DNA of 64,000 nt from Fimbriimonadaceae bacterium (GCA_026129685.1 JAHCHO010000004.1:186001-250000); one strand, 5' to 3'. Counted from the first letter of the stretch, positions 33,163 through 43,210 are shown. Numbers and translations are program-made. The notes: generated by a model not told the origin, from the sequence alone.

Positions 33163-34272
33163 CTATCGCGGCGAATGGGCGGTCGTCGGATTCGGTTCGG
33201 AAAGGGCTTCGATCATTTCAAGCACCATCCTCTCCATCGTCTCCATGGCACTGAAGCCGGGGAGCGCGCCCTTCAGCGAGGCGTCGGCGTCGGAGAGCAG
33301 GGCGAAACAGCGCGCCAGTTTGGGAAGGTCGGTCTGGCGGGCGGTCTGAAGCGCGCGGGATTGCTGCCACTCCTTCTCGGCACCCAGGTTCGGACGACTG
33401 GGGAACGCGGCGCGCACGTCGTCCGGCGGATTGCTGGGCGACACGTTGCGCTCGACGCAGACGCGGGCTTGCCACACGAGCCGCAACTGGCGCGAGAGCA
33501 TGGGGACGATGTTGCGGTGGGCGGCCTCGTCCGCCTTCCCTTGGCCCCCCATCAGCATGCGCAGTTGGCGCAGCGCCTCGTTCGGTCGGCGGCCGAAGAC
33601 GGCATCGATCAGCTTGAAGACGCTCCAGTCGGGGGAGGGAAGAACGACCTCTTTGACGTCCTTGTCGGTGATACGGTCGACATCGCCGACGAACAGGATC
33701 AGTTTTTCGAGTTCCTCGACCGCCCGGCTGTAGCTCTCACCGACCATTTCGACGAGAAGCTGCGCGGCGGGCCGGGAGATCGCCCGGTCCCGCTCCTTGG
33801 CGGTCTGCATCAGGGTCTCGACGAGCGCCCGGCTATCGGGCTTGGGGTCATAGACGAAACCGTCGCCGTCCTTCACGACCTTGGACCAATCGCCCCGCAC
33901 CTTGTCGTTGGCCTTGCGCCGGCTCTCGTCGGACGTGTTCTCCTCATCGGCGACGAACACGAGAAGGGCATGGGGCGGCAACGCCTTCAGCCGCTTCACC
34001 ATGTCCGGCGCGGCGTCCTTCGGACTGCCCGCCCGGACCAACTGACGGACGATCACGGTTCGGCGTTCGCCCAGGAAGGGCGAGGTGCCCGCCCGGGCGA
34101 GCCAGTCGGCGGGAGGAATCTCGTCCGCCCCGACGCTCTCGGTATCGAACTCCGCATCGCCGAGGGCAGCGACGAGGCTCTTCAACGCGGCGGCTCGCAA
34201 CGCCGATTCGTCGGCGGCGAGGATGACCGCACGATGCTTAAGCGCCTTGCCCGCGTCGAAGAGAAGACTCAT
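33163..34272 (-). CDS. holA: DNA polymerase III delta subunit
   Basis: A 369-residue clamp-loader delta subunit, which opens the beta clamp in the replisome. The N-terminal AAA-like fold lacks a true P-loop, as is normal for delta. Recognisable blocks are the segments LARAGTSPFLGERRTVIVRQL, LPPHALLVFVADEEN, the helix MVGESYSRAVEELEKLILFVGD and the collar helix VFKLIDAVFGRRPNEALRQLRMLM. ATG 34272 overlaps the transglutaminase stop by four nt (ATGA), placing it as the last gene of a moxR-DUF58-transglutaminase operon, an unexpected home for a replication gene. Confidence 0.9.
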   Translation of the reverse strand: MSLLFDAGKALKHRAVILAADESALRAAALKSLVAALGDAEFDTESVGADEIPPADWLARAGTSPFLGERRTVIVRQLVRAGSPKDAAPDMVKRLKALPPHALLVFVADEENTSDESRRKANDKVRGDWSKVVKDGDGFVYDPKPDSRALVETLMQTAKERDRAISRPAAQLLVEMVGESYSRAVEELEKLILFVGDVDRITDKDVKEVVLPSPDWSVFKLIDAVFGRRPNEALRQLRMLMGGQGKADEAAHRNIVPMLSRQLRLVWQARVCVERNVSPSNPPDDVRAAFPSRPNLGAEKEWQQSRALQTARQTDLPKLARCFALLSDADASLKGALPGFSAMETMERMVLEMIEALSEPNPTTAHSPR

Positions 34273-36332
34273 GCTTTCCGGCTTCGATACCTCTGGACGT
34301 CGCGCCGCAACTCGGCCAACGTTTCGGGCGTCGGTTCACGGGGACCGAACAAGGCGAGGACCAACGCCTCGTTGAGTTCCCAAGCGGCGGCGTAACGGTC
34401 GCCCAGCTTCGCCCGAAGGCCCTCAAGATACTCGGTCGGCGTTTGCCCGAGCATACGGACGACGCCCGTCTCTTTGCGAAGCGTCTGCGCGAACCGTCGG
34501 TAGAGCCGCCGGACGTCCTCCCGCGGGTGCAGGGCGGCGGGCAGCACCTTCTTGCCCCAGATGCGGAAGGCCAGGCAGCCCGCTCCGATGAGAGCGAGCA
34601 CGATCGTCACGTTGAGGAGCTGGACGGCCCAGTCCTTCTGGTACCAGGGTCGGTTGTCGACTTGGTCCCCACGGCCGGCGCCCTCGGCCTGGGCGGCGCC
34701 TTCCGTCGCGTCGAACACGACCCAGCCGTACCCGGAAAAGAACAGCTCGGCCCAGGCATGATAGTCGGCCTGGCGCACGATGAAGCGCTCGGCGTCGTCT
34801 TTCTTCCCCGACACCGGGTAGTAGCCGATCGCGTAGCGGGCCGGGATGCCGGCGCTGCGCGCCAGGAGGACCATCGAACTGGCGAAGAGGTCGCAGTAGC
34901 CTTCGTTGGTCTCGGTCAGAAAGGTGGCCACCGGGTCTTGGTCCGCCGGGATCGCTTTGCTCGCGAGGTTGTAGCGGCAACGCTGCTCGATCGCCCGCTT
35001 CAGGGCTTGCGCCTTCTCCCAGTCGGTGTTCGCCGTTCCGATGGCGGTCTCGGCAAATCTTCGCACGCTCGGATCGATGCCGCCGGTATCGGCGGCGAAG
35101 ATGAGGTCGTCGGCGAGTGCGTCGGGGACGCTGCGCGGCTCCCCCCCTTCCGCCGGTTCGATGGAGACGCCTTGGGCCTCCCTAGCGTTGCGGTCGACGA
35201 TCGCCACCGTGCCGTCCGAGCGCGGCCGGAATTTGCTTCGGTCCACGAGCAGATAGCGGACTTCGCCGGGGACGGGGAGGGAGTCGAGCGGCTGGACCAT
35301 CTCGATGCGAAAGCGGAATTCGCGTGGCTGGGCGATGGCGTTGTGGGCGTAGGTCGGCACCATCTCGGCACGGCTGGCGCCCAGGCGCCAGAAGTTGCTG
35401 GGGTCAAGCTCGTTGCGTCGACGCGACCATCCTCGCCCGTCGTACACGTCGTAGGTTAGTGTGCGTAGGTAGCGGGGCCGATCGAGGAGCGCGTAGAGAA
35501 CGGTCGCCTCGGAAAGGGTGTTCGGGCCTTGCCCGATGCGGACGCTGTCCTGTTCTGCGGCGGCGGTGCTCGCGGGCAGGATGGTTCGGGTCTGGGGCAC
35601 CTGAATCTGGACGAACCCGGAGAAGGGCTGAACGGAGGAGCGGAGAATGGGCGCCCCGATCAGGCTCACGACGACGATCGCCGCCGCCGAGGCGAGGCCC
35701 CATTCCGGGCCGGCCATCCATCGCCACGGTCCGTCGCGCAACTGCTGGCTCGCGCGCGAGAGACTGAAGCGCGCCCCAATATCGAGGGTCGCGAAGCCCG
35801 ACTCGGCGGCTCGGGCGAGCATGGTCCGCCGATGGGCGCGCGCGAACAGGGTCGCCACGCAGAGCAGAAACAGGAAGAAGAGGAAGGTGGAGCCGGAATA
35901 GGTGTCCCAACATCCGACCAGACCGAACAGGGCGATGCTCGGCACGGCTTGGAACAAGAGCGTAGAATCGCTCCACATGGTGAAACTGCCCAGAAGCAGC
36001 ATCCAGCACAAGATGCCGGCGACCATCAGTTGCCGGGCAAAACCGTCGTCCGGCAACAGGGCGTTCAGTTCGGGGGCGAAGAACGCGCTGACAAGGGCCA
36101 GGACCGCGTAGAGCCAGCCATCGAACCGGAAAGAACCGGTAGACAAGGGCTTCTGGAACACCATGCTGGTGATCGTTCCGGCGGCGATGCCGAGACTGAA
36201 GAAGTACCCGATCGCCGGACTCGAAACACCCATGCCGGCGGAATAGGCGGCCAGGACGCCCGTTGCCCCGGAGAGCAAGTAATCGGTGCTCCCGATCTGG
36301 CTCTCGATGGCTTCGCCGCGCGCCCGTCTCAA
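34269..36332 (-). CDS. Membrane-bound transglutaminase-like protein (DUF3488/DUF4129 type)
   Basis: A 687-residue membrane protein of the TgpA type. The N-terminal 200 residues contain about six membrane helices (YLLSGATGVLAAYSAGMG; LYAVLALVSAFFAPELNALL; FLFFLFLLCVATLFA). The extracytoplasmic part has the transglutaminase-like triad: Cys in NEGYCDLFASSMVLLARSAGIPARYAIGY, His in DYHAWAELFF and Asp in GWVVFDATEG. One further helix (NVTIVLALIGAGCLAFRIW) precedes a cytoplasmic DUF4129-like tail. TTG 36332 is chosen because TTGA overlaps the DUF58 stop and GAGGTG lies six nt upstream. With MoxR and DUF58 it forms a conserved set of unknown detailed function, thought to act in protein maturation. 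Confidence 0.88.
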   Translation of the reverse strand: MRRARGEAIESQIGSTDYLLSGATGVLAAYSAGMGVSSPAIGYFFSLGIAAGTITSMVFQKPLSTGSFRFDGWLYAVLALVSAFFAPELNALLPDDGFARQLMVAGILCWMLLLGSFTMWSDSTLLFQAVPSIALFGLVGCWDTYSGSTFLFFLFLLCVATLFARAHRRTMLARAAESGFATLDIGARFSLSRASQQLRDGPWRWMAGPEWGLASAAAIVVVSLIGAPILRSSVQPFSGFVQIQVPQTRTILPASTAAAEQDSVRIGQGPNTLSEATVLYALLDRPRYLRTLTYDVYDGRGWSRRRNELDPSNFWRLGASRAEMVPTYAHNAIAQPREFRFRIEMVQPLDSLPVPGEVRYLLVDRSKFRPRSDGTVAIVDRNAREAQGVSIEPAEGGEPRSVPDALADDLIFAADTGGIDPSVRRFAETAIGTANTDWEKAQALKRAIEQRCRYNLASKAIPADQDPVATFLTETNEGYCDLFASSMVLLARSAGIPARYAIGYYPVSGKKDDAERFIVRQADYHAWAELFFSGYGWVVFDATEGAAQAEGAGRGDQVDNRPWYQKDWAVQLLNVTIVLALIGAGCLAFRIWGKKVLPAALHPREDVRRLYRRFAQTLRKETGVVRMLGQTPTEYLEGLRAKLGDRYAAAWELNEALVLALFGPREPTPETLAELRRDVQRYRSRKA

Positions 36333-37537
36333 GCGTCCACCTCGAGCAGAGCGAGGGGCAAGACGGCCGGCTGCATCCCGCCTGATTGAAGGTCGAGGAT
36401 GAACTCTTCGGAAGCGGCGGAAACGTGACCGAGCAAGCGCCTCCTCGGCGCAGCGGCCGAAGCGTCGTAGAGCAACGGCCAGACCGAGACGTTCAGTCCC
36501 CGCAACGATTGGCACGCGGCGACGAAGCCTGGGTCGGCGACGCTCAGCAAGGCATAAACGACCGAGCCGGGCTCGATCCTGGGTCTGAGCGCCTGGATTT
36601 CGTCGCTCAGCGCCAGGGGCGACTCCGCGCGAAGCTCGGCCAATAACTCGAGCATCTCCCGGTAGCGCTCGTGGGTGGCGGAGGGCTTGGCCCGCTCCTC
36701 GAGTTGGGGCAGTTCAACCCGCGCGCCCTCGCGAAGCGACTTCTCGATCAAGAACGCGACGTGGCCGCACATGGTGTCGAGGGTCGATGTCCCGGGCGTG
36801 CCGATGTCGGACCCGGAAGTGCGCTGGATGAAGAAGGTCACGGAAGGGTTCGAGCCGGTTTCGAACTCGCGTACCAACAGCCGGCCGGCGCGCGCGCTCG
36901 AACGCCAATGGACGAACCGCAACGAATCGCCATAGGCGTACTCGCGCACCCCGTAGGGTTCGAGCCCCGGTCCACGGGATCGCCCACTCGCGGACTCGTT
37001 GTGTCCCCAGCCGGCTCCCACCGGCAGTTCGAGACTGACGGGAATCGGCGATGGCAGCACCAGCATCTCCGACGGTGCGGTTTCGTAGGCACGGGTCATC
37101 GTCACCAGACCGAGAGCGTCGGTCCCGGTGACGGTCAGGCCGCTCCAAACGTGCTTGCCCCGTCGCATCGGCCGGAAACGGTACTGGGTCCGAATCGGCT
37201 GGTCCTGGGCGGGAGCGATCGGCAGACTGGGCGAAACCTCGGTCGCGCCCAGACGCGCGGGAAGGTTGTCCTTCACGGTGATCAGCGGGCGGCGAATCTT
37301 GCGCTCCGACCAGACCGTGAACTCGACCTTGATCCGTTCGCCCTGAGAGGCCGTTTCCGGCACCACGCGCTCGAACCGTAACGCGCGGACGGACAGCCAA
37401 GCCTGCAGACGGGACGCGCCGATCGTCAGGATCATCGCCGTGCACATGTAGAACAGGGCGGCCGAGTTGAGCATAACCGCGACCACCAACAGAAAGAGGG
37501 CGGCGGCGGTGATGGTCAGACCGGCGATACGGCTCAT
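36329..37537 (-). CDS. DUF58 (vWA-like) membrane protein
   Basis: A 402-residue DUF58 protein. Two closely spaced N-terminal membrane helices (ITAAALFLLVVAVML; FYMCTAMILTIGASRL) precede a beta-rich domain and the family signature YAYGDSLRFVHWRSSARAGRLLVREFE. The vWA-like C-terminal part has the DxT-like stretch STLDTMCGHVAFLIEKSL. The partner MoxR ATPase is encoded 27 nt upstream and the transglutaminase immediately downstream with a four-nt overlap, the usual order of these genes. The protein probably sits in the inner membrane with the vWA part in the cytoplasm. Confidence 0.9.
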   Translation of the reverse strand: MSRIAGLTITAAALFLLVVAVMLNSAALFYMCTAMILTIGASRLQAWLSVRALRFERVVPETASQGERIKVEFTVWSERKIRRPLITVKDNLPARLGATEVSPSLPIAPAQDQPIRTQYRFRPMRRGKHVWSGLTVTGTDALGLVTMTRAYETAPSEMLVLPSPIPVSLELPVGAGWGHNESASGRSRGPGLEPYGVREYAYGDSLRFVHWRSSARAGRLLVREFETGSNPSVTFFIQRTSGSDIGTPGTSTLDTMCGHVAFLIEKSLREGARVELPQLEERAKPSATHERYREMLELLAELRAESPLALSDEIQALRPRIEPGSVVYALLSVADPGFVAACQSLRGLNVSVWPLLYDASAAAPRRRLLGHVSAASEEFILDLQSGGMQPAVLPLALLEVDA

Positions 37538-37564
37538 GGCGCTTCAGACGGATCGTGGCGGCGG

Positions 37565-38527
37565 TCAGGCGGGGACGGGGGTCGGCACCGACTCGACGAT
37601 GTCGGCTATAATCTCGTCCACCCCGACGCCGCGCGTTCGGGATTCGGCGCGGGCGATCACGCGGTGGGCGAGAACCTGGGCGGCGATCGCCTTGACCTCG
37701 TCCGGTCGAACGAACTCGCTTCCGTCCAAGCCCGCGCGCGCCTGGGCCGCGCGCATCAGGTGGAGCGATCCGCGGGGCGAAGCCCCCATGATCAGCATCC
37801 CGCTCGTTCGGGTGGCCTGGACGATGTCCACGATGTAGGCGCGGACGCTGTCGTGGACGTAGACGCGCTTCACCAACTCCTGTAGATGGAGGATGTCCTC
37901 AAGGCTCGCCACGACCTGGACTTCGGCGAGCGGCGTCTCGGTCTGTTGAGCCGAGAGGATGTTCACCTCGGATTGGCGACTCGGGTACCCGATCGACACG
38001 CGCATAAAGAAGCGATCCATCTGCGCCTCGGGCAGCGGGTACGTTCCGGTGAGTTCGATCGAGTTCTGGGTGGCGACCACGAAGAACGGCGTCGGCAATA
38101 TGCGCGTCTGGCCGTCGGTGGTCACCTGGCGCTCCTCCATCGCCTCGAGCAACGCGGACTGGGTCTTCGGGGTGGCACGGTTGATCTCGTCCGCCAGCAC
38201 CACGTTGCCGAACACCGGTCCGGCCCGAAACTCGAACTCGGCGTTCTTCTGGTTGAACACGCTCGATCCGGTGATGTCGGCGGGTAAGAGGTCTGGGGTG
38301 AACTGAATCCTGCGAAACTCGCCGCCGATGGACCGGGCGAGGGCTTTGGCGAGGGTCGTCTTGCCGACCCCGGGGATGTCCTCGATCAGCAGGTGCCCGC
38401 CCGCAAGGAGGGCGATGACCGCGTCCTCGACGGTTTCCGTCTTCCCGACGATGACCTTCTCGACCTCTCGAACGATCCCCTTCGCGGTCTGGGTCAAGGA
38501 GGACAGGCGGATCGGCTCGGCGCTCAT
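37565..38527 (-). CDS. MoxR-family AAA+ ATPase
   Basis: A 320-residue MoxR ATPase, a chaperone-like AAA+ protein usually acting with vWA proteins. Walker A GVGKTTLAKALA, Walker B VVLADEINRA, sensor 1 FFVVATQNSIELTGTYPLPEAQMDRFFM and the arginine-finger/sensor 2 region GASPRGSLHLMRAAQA are all present. ATG 38536 is three codons upstream in frame, but it lies within a CACAAT hexamer that ends seven nt before ATG 38527, so 38527 is preferred. It is the first gene of the moxR-DUF58-transglutaminase-holA unit. Confidence 0.92.
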   Translation of the reverse strand: MSAEPIRLSSLTQTAKGIVREVEKVIVGKTETVEDAVIALLAGGHLLIEDIPGVGKTTLAKALARSIGGEFRRIQFTPDLLPADITGSSVFNQKNAEFEFRAGPVFGNVVLADEINRATPKTQSALLEAMEERQVTTDGQTRILPTPFFVVATQNSIELTGTYPLPEAQMDRFFMRVSIGYPSRQSEVNILSAQQTETPLAEVQVVASLEDILHLQELVKRVYVHDSVRAYIVDIVQATRTSGMLIMGASPRGSLHLMRAAQARAGLDGSEFVRPDEVKAIAAQVLAHRVIARAESRTRGVGVDEIIADIVESVPTPVPA

Positions 38528-38534
38528 TTGTACC

Positions 38535-38540
38535 ATTGTG
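38535..38540 (-). promoter_or_regulatory. -10-like CACAAT in front of moxR
   Basis: CACAAT is followed by seven nt and ATG 38527. The identical hexamer precedes the PDZ-hydrolase gene near 62.7 kb at six nt. No consensus -35 is present. Confidence 0.35.
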
Positions 38541-38678
38541 GCTTGTCGGTTAGTCCCACGGCGGGGTCCGATTGGTCGGATATCGCCGTTCGATTGTGGT
38601 TGGGTCGAGTTACTCTATGCGGGGCACGTTTGGGGAGTTCCGCCGTCGACGATCGGTGGGACGTCGGACCGATCGCGG

Positions 38679-41600
38679 CTACCGCCACGCCTCGGGCTTC
38701 ACCCGGGTGACGACCTTCCGGAAGCGGGCCGGCGCAAAGGCAGCCAGCAACTCCGACGCCCGGGCGCTTTGGGTGTGGACGACGTGACGCTCCAACAGGG
38801 AGCGAACGACCTCTTCGTCTTCGGCGGCGAGTTCCAACGCTTGGACGTAGGCGCGGTTCAGCCGATTCGGGTCGGCGTCGAGAAGGTAGACGACCCCACC
38901 GGTCATGCCCGAGCCCAGGTTCACGCCCGTCGAGCCGAGCACGAGCGCCGTCCCCCCCGTCATGTACTGGAAGGCGTTCGCCTCGACGCCCTCGACGACC
39001 ACGATCGGTCCCGCACCCTCGAGGTTCTTCCGAAAGCAGATGCCGAAGCGGTTGCCCCCCCGACCCGCGAGGAAGACCTCGCCGCCGCGCGCGCCATACC
39101 CGAAGGCGTTGCCGACCACCGTCAGGGTCTCGTCCTCACCGCGCGGGACGACAACAAGTTTCCCTCCGTAACTGGCCGTCCAGCACGAATCGGCGGCAAG
39201 GCCCTCCAGCCGGTACTCCATTCCATGGACGGAGTAAGCCGCGTAGAAATGTCCGGCCGCTCCCGTATGGTGGAACCGCAGCTTGCCGGAAGGTAGGCCC
39301 GGGTCGCCGCACGCACGGGCGATCACCCCCGCCGCCTCGACGCCGACACAACGATCTTGGTTCGTGAGCGGGCCGGCCAACTCGACAGAGGCCCCGCCGA
39401 GGGCGGCCAGAGCGGCATCCAGTTCGCCCGACCGGCGCCGAGGCAAGTGCCTTGTCGTTTGGGCGGCGAAATCGCGTTTCGCCACGCGAGCCGATGGCGC
39501 GGACACGAGCGGCGACAGGTCGAGCAGGGCGGCTTTGCCAACCAGGTCGGCTCGAACCTCCAGCAAGTCTCTTCGCCCGACCACCGTCGAGAGGGAAGCG
39601 ATGCCCGCCTCGGCCATCCGCTCCCGGATTTCCCGCGCGACGAAGTAGAGGATGCGCGCGACGTGACGCCCCTTGCCGCTGAACTTGGCGACAAGGGCGG
39701 GGTCTTGGGTGGCGACCCCCGGGGCGCAACCGAGGCGGCGTACGCCCGTCGGGTCGCGCGGGTCGGGTCCGGCAAGGTGACACTTGCGCAACATCGAACA
39801 GCCGATCGCCATCAGTAGGCTCGTGCCGAAACCGACCCGGTCCGCGCCCAACAGCATCAGCTTCAGGGCCTGCTCGCCCGTCTGAACGCCGCCGTCCACG
39901 CTGAGTTCGACAAGATGGCGGGCACCCTCTTCGACGAGAAGGTCTTGGATCGCGGGCAAGACCGTGGCGACGGGCACACCCGCGCTCTTCTGGTCCACTC
40001 GCTTCGCGGCGCCCGTCCCGCCGCAACCGTCGGAGACGTGCAACCGGTTCGCGCCCGCGTTCACGCCGCCCAGACACACCAGTTCGATCCCGGTGGTGGC
40101 TACGTACTTCAGAGCGCAATTGACATCCGGGTTGAGGTGACGCCAGCTCTCGAGCATGAGCTTGACGTCCTCGATCGAGTAAAGGTTGTGGTTGATGGGA
40201 GGCGAAACGAGTTCGTAGCCGGGGTTGCAGCCGCGCCGAAGGGCCACGCCCTCGTCCACCTTCTTGCCGGGCAGTTGGCCGCCCTTGCCGGGCTTGGCCC
40301 CTTGGGCGAACTTCACCTCCGCCTCGGCCGCCGTCGCGGCGGTAAACGGGGTGATCGTGAAGCGACCGCCCGCGTACTGGACGCTGCGGTTGGCCTCGTT
40401 CGTCCCGACCCTGGCCTTGTCGAACCCTCCCTCGCCGGTGTTCGCGATCGGGCCTATCCCGGGGGGCAAGTCGCGGCCGGTCGCGCGGTATCTCAGCCGG
40501 CAGTATCGGTAGACGGCGTTCAGGCCTCGGGCGACGGCGCGATGGGCGGGTTCGCTGATCGCCCCCTCGCTCATGCCGGGGGCCATGAAACGCCAGAGGA
40601 TGGCCTCCAGGGGTTCGACGTCGTCGAGCGGGATGGCCGTTCCCCGGCGCACCCTTAGGCAGTCGAGAATATTGACCGGGGCACGCTCGCTTACCAGTTG
40701 GGAGTAGGAGCGGTAGGCCTCGTAAGAGCCCGGCTTCCCACCCTCGTGGATCTTCTTGGCGTAGCCGGAAGCGGCGTGAAGCGAACGGACGACGCCCGCA
40801 TCGTTGGCATGGGGCCGACCGCCCTTCGCGTGGCGGAACTCTCCCGCGTCGACCAGTTCCGGGTCTTCGGCAAAGGCCCGGCGATGGAACGCGATCCACT
40901 CACGGTTCAGGGTGTCGCGCCCGATACCCTCCAGATGGCCCGGTAGGCCGCCGAACTCCCCGTCCAGCAAGTCGCGGTCCAACCCAACCGCTTCCGCAAG
41001 GGCGGCGCCGCAGTAGGCCGAGGAAGGCGTGATTCCCATCATGGACATCGCTTCCCGGAAACCGCCTCGCAACGCCTTGAGGTAGCTCTCCTCGCGAGGT
41101 CCCGCGATGGCCGAGCCGAGCCAGGGGCACACCGCGTCCGCGCCCATGGTGAGCAACAACGCGCAGTGCTGGACATCCCAGACGCCCGCATCCGCCACCA
41201 ACGCCACGCGATGCCGGAGCCCCGCCTTCACCAGCCTTCGATGAAGACGCGAAACGAAACGGAGGGCGGGCAGCGGCGCTTTGTCCACCGCGACGTTCCG
41301 GTCGCTGAGGACGAGCACGGAAGTTCCCGGCACGAGCGCGGCGGCAGAAGCCTCCATCGATGACAGCGCCGCCTCGAGACCTTCCGAGCCGGTCGAGGGG
41401 TCGAACCGCAGATGGACGGTCGTCGCGCCCGGCTGGGTGCGCAACCAGTTGAGCTCTCCGCCGGACAGGAGCCGGTCCTCGAAGCGGTACAGCGGCCCGT
41501 CGCTCTCCGCCCAAAGACCGCTACGGTCGCCCATGATGACGGCGGAACTGAACACCCAAGCGTCGCGGATCGGGTCGATGGGGGGGCTGGTTTCCTGGGC

Positions 41601-43130
41601 GAACCGCAACTTAAAATAGCCCTCAGGGCGCCGGGGAAGCGCATCGAGCATGGCGGCCGGAGGCGTGTCGTCCCCCATCGACCCAATCGCCACCTTCCCA
41701 TCCGCGAGCATCGGCTCGAGCACGACGTCAAGGTCTTCGACGCCCATGCCAAAGGCAATCTGAAGGCGCTTGAGAGTTTGGGGGTCGAACTCCGGGGGGC
41801 CGCCGTTGGGTTGTCCTTCTCGGATGCGGCCCTGGGGTCGAGGGTACTTGCGGCGCGCGATGCGACGGTGCGCTTCGGCATCGAACTCGACGTCGCCCGA
41901 GTTCAGGTTCACGACGACGGTTCCGCCCGGGCCGAGGATGCGCTGGTGTTCCGGCTGGCCGATATCGCGCGTCCCGGTGAGTTCGCTCGCGGCGAAGACG
42001 TAGTCGTCGGTGACCTCCACCCAGAGAGGGCGCAGTCCGTTACGGTCGAGGTGGGCGACGGCGGTCGTGCCGTCGCACGCAACGATCGCCGCCGGGCCGT
42101 CGCAAGCGCCAAGGTAAACGAGCATCGCCTGGTAGAACCCGCGCAGCGGGTCCTTCTCCTCGATCATCGAGGTCGCCTCGGGGAGGAGGGCGAGAATCGC
42201 GGCCGAAAGGTCCATCCCTCCGGCAAGGAGGGCGATCAGCATGTCGTCCAGGTTCGCGCTGTCGGACCCGTTTGGGCAAACGATGCCGTCCACCCGGCGG
42301 GCGATCTTCTCCAGGCGTGGATGCCGCTCGACCAACTTGCGGATGAGGTCGTTGCCGATCGCCTGCATCCAAGCGACGTTGCCGTCGATGGTGTTGATCT
42401 CGCCGTTGTGGGCGAGCGACCAGAACGGTTGCGCCCGACGCCAAGCGGTCGTGGTGTTCGTGCAGTAGCGGCTGTGGAACAGGACGTATCGGGAGGCAAA
42501 GTGCTCGTCGCGCAAGTCGGGATAGAACTTCCCGATGCGAGAAAGCTCGACGAGGCCCTTGTACACGACGGTACGGTTGGAGAGGCTGACGACGGCGAAG
42601 TTGTCTCCCGCCACTTCTTTGATTCGCTCGTCCACGGCCAACCGGAGCAGGTACCGACACGCGAACCACTCGTCCTCGCTCATGCCCGCGCCCCGCTTGA
42701 AGAGCGCCTGGCGAACAACGGGGAGGGTCCTCAGGGCGCTGGAGTCGGGGGGAAGGGCCGACGGGTCCACGGGCACGTCGGCCCACTCGAGCACGTCCGC
42801 GCCCGCGAGCGCCGCCAGTTCTTCGATGAGGGTGACGCACCGACGGCGCAAGACGGCGTCAAAGGGCAAGAAGAACATGCCGAGGGCGCAGTCGCGCTGA
42901 GCGATCAGCTTCGCGTGATCGGGAAATCGGTCGAGCAGGAGCGGCCAGGGAATGTCCACCTGGATGCCCGCCCCGTGTCCGGGCGCACCACGATGGTCGA
43001 AGCGCGTGCACAGCTCGAGGGCGTACTCGACAAGACGCCGCTCGGCGACGCCTTTGCGCGTGGCCAGAAAACCGATGCCGCATGCGGCCGCCTCGAGGGC
43101 GGGCCGCCCGTTACGAATGACTTTGTACAC
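38679..43130 (-). CDS. gltB: Glutamate synthase large subunit, divergent subtype
   Basis: A 1483-residue glutamate synthase making two glutamates from 2-oxoglutarate and glutamine. A short propeptide ends at Cys17 (EAAACGIGFLATRKG), the expected nucleophile of the class II amidotransferase domain (RFDHRGAPGHGAGIQ; HSRYCTNTTTAW; LAHNGEINT). The FMN-barrel domain has LVSPPINHNLYSIEDVK, LHVSDGCGGTGAAKR and SVDGGVQTGEQALKLMLLGADRVGFGTS. The [3Fe-4S] cysteines are Cys1111, Cys1117 and Cys1135; the last spacing is 17 rather than the usual four. The C-terminal GXGXG beta-helix (AFGYGARGGEVFLAGRGGNRFG) is complete. GTG 43130 starts the frame. No gltD lies nearby, so ferredoxin or a distant small subunit must supply electrons. 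Confidence 0.9.
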   Translation of the reverse strand: MYKVIRNGRPALEAAACGIGFLATRKGVAERRLVEYALELCTRFDHRGAPGHGAGIQVDIPWPLLLDRFPDHAKLIAQRDCALGMFFLPFDAVLRRRCVTLIEELAALAGADVLEWADVPVDPSALPPDSSALRTLPVVRQALFKRGAGMSEDEWFACRYLLRLAVDERIKEVAGDNFAVVSLSNRTVVYKGLVELSRIGKFYPDLRDEHFASRYVLFHSRYCTNTTTAWRRAQPFWSLAHNGEINTIDGNVAWMQAIGNDLIRKLVERHPRLEKIARRVDGIVCPNGSDSANLDDMLIALLAGGMDLSAAILALLPEATSMIEEKDPLRGFYQAMLVYLGACDGPAAIVACDGTTAVAHLDRNGLRPLWVEVTDDYVFAASELTGTRDIGQPEHQRILGPGGTVVVNLNSGDVEFDAEAHRRIARRKYPRPQGRIREGQPNGGPPEFDPQTLKRLQIAFGMGVEDLDVVLEPMLADGKVAIGSMGDDTPPAAMLDALPRRPEGYFKLRFAQETSPPIDPIRDAWVFSSAVIMGDRSGLWAESDGPLYRFEDRLLSGGELNWLRTQPGATTVHLRFDPSTGSEGLEAALSSMEASAAALVPGTSVLVLSDRNVAVDKAPLPALRFVSRLHRRLVKAGLRHRVALVADAGVWDVQHCALLLTMGADAVCPWLGSAIAGPREESYLKALRGGFREAMSMMGITPSSAYCGAALAEAVGLDRDLLDGEFGGLPGHLEGIGRDTLNREWIAFHRRAFAEDPELVDAGEFRHAKGGRPHANDAGVVRSLHAASGYAKKIHEGGKPGSYEAYRSYSQLVSERAPVNILDCLRVRRGTAIPLDDVEPLEAILWRFMAPGMSEGAISEPAHRAVARGLNAVYRYCRLRYRATGRDLPPGIGPIANTGEGGFDKARVGTNEANRSVQYAGGRFTITPFTAATAAEAEVKFAQGAKPGKGGQLPGKKVDEGVALRRGCNPGYELVSPPINHNLYSIEDVKLMLESWRHLNPDVNCALKYVATTGIELVCLGGVNAGANRLHVSDGCGGTGAAKRVDQKSAGVPVATVLPAIQDLLVEEGARHLVELSVDGGVQTGEQALKLMLLGADRVGFGTSLLMAIGCSMLRKCHLAGPDPRDPTGVRRLGCAPGVATQDPALVAKFSGKGRHVARILYFVAREIRERMAEAGIASLSTVVGRRDLLEVRADLVGKAALLDLSPLVSAPSARVAKRDFAAQTTRHLPRRRSGELDAALAALGGASVELAGPLTNQDRCVGVEAAGVIARACGDPGLPSGKLRFHHTGAAGHFYAAYSVHGMEYRLEGLAADSCWTASYGGKLVVVPRGEDETLTVVGNAFGYGARGGEVFLAGRGGNRFGICFRKNLEGAGPIVVVEGVEANAFQYMTGGTALVLGSTGVNLGSGMTGGVVYLLDADPNRLNRAYVQALELAAEDEEVVRSLLERHVVHTQSARASELLAAFAPARFRKVVTRVKPEAWR

Positions 43131-43210
43131 CTGCTGCTCGAACCCTCGCCGGGAGGGGCCGACACGCCGGTGTGCCGAAGGCCCTGGAACCCCTACAATA
43201 CGCTATTCCG

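Noticed and set aside
30871-34395. A 1174-codon open frame on the plus strand, the longest antisense ORF in the window.
   Set aside because: It runs antisense to the YdeP-type and holA genes, has no domain or signal, and is the expected by-product of GC-rich codon bias.
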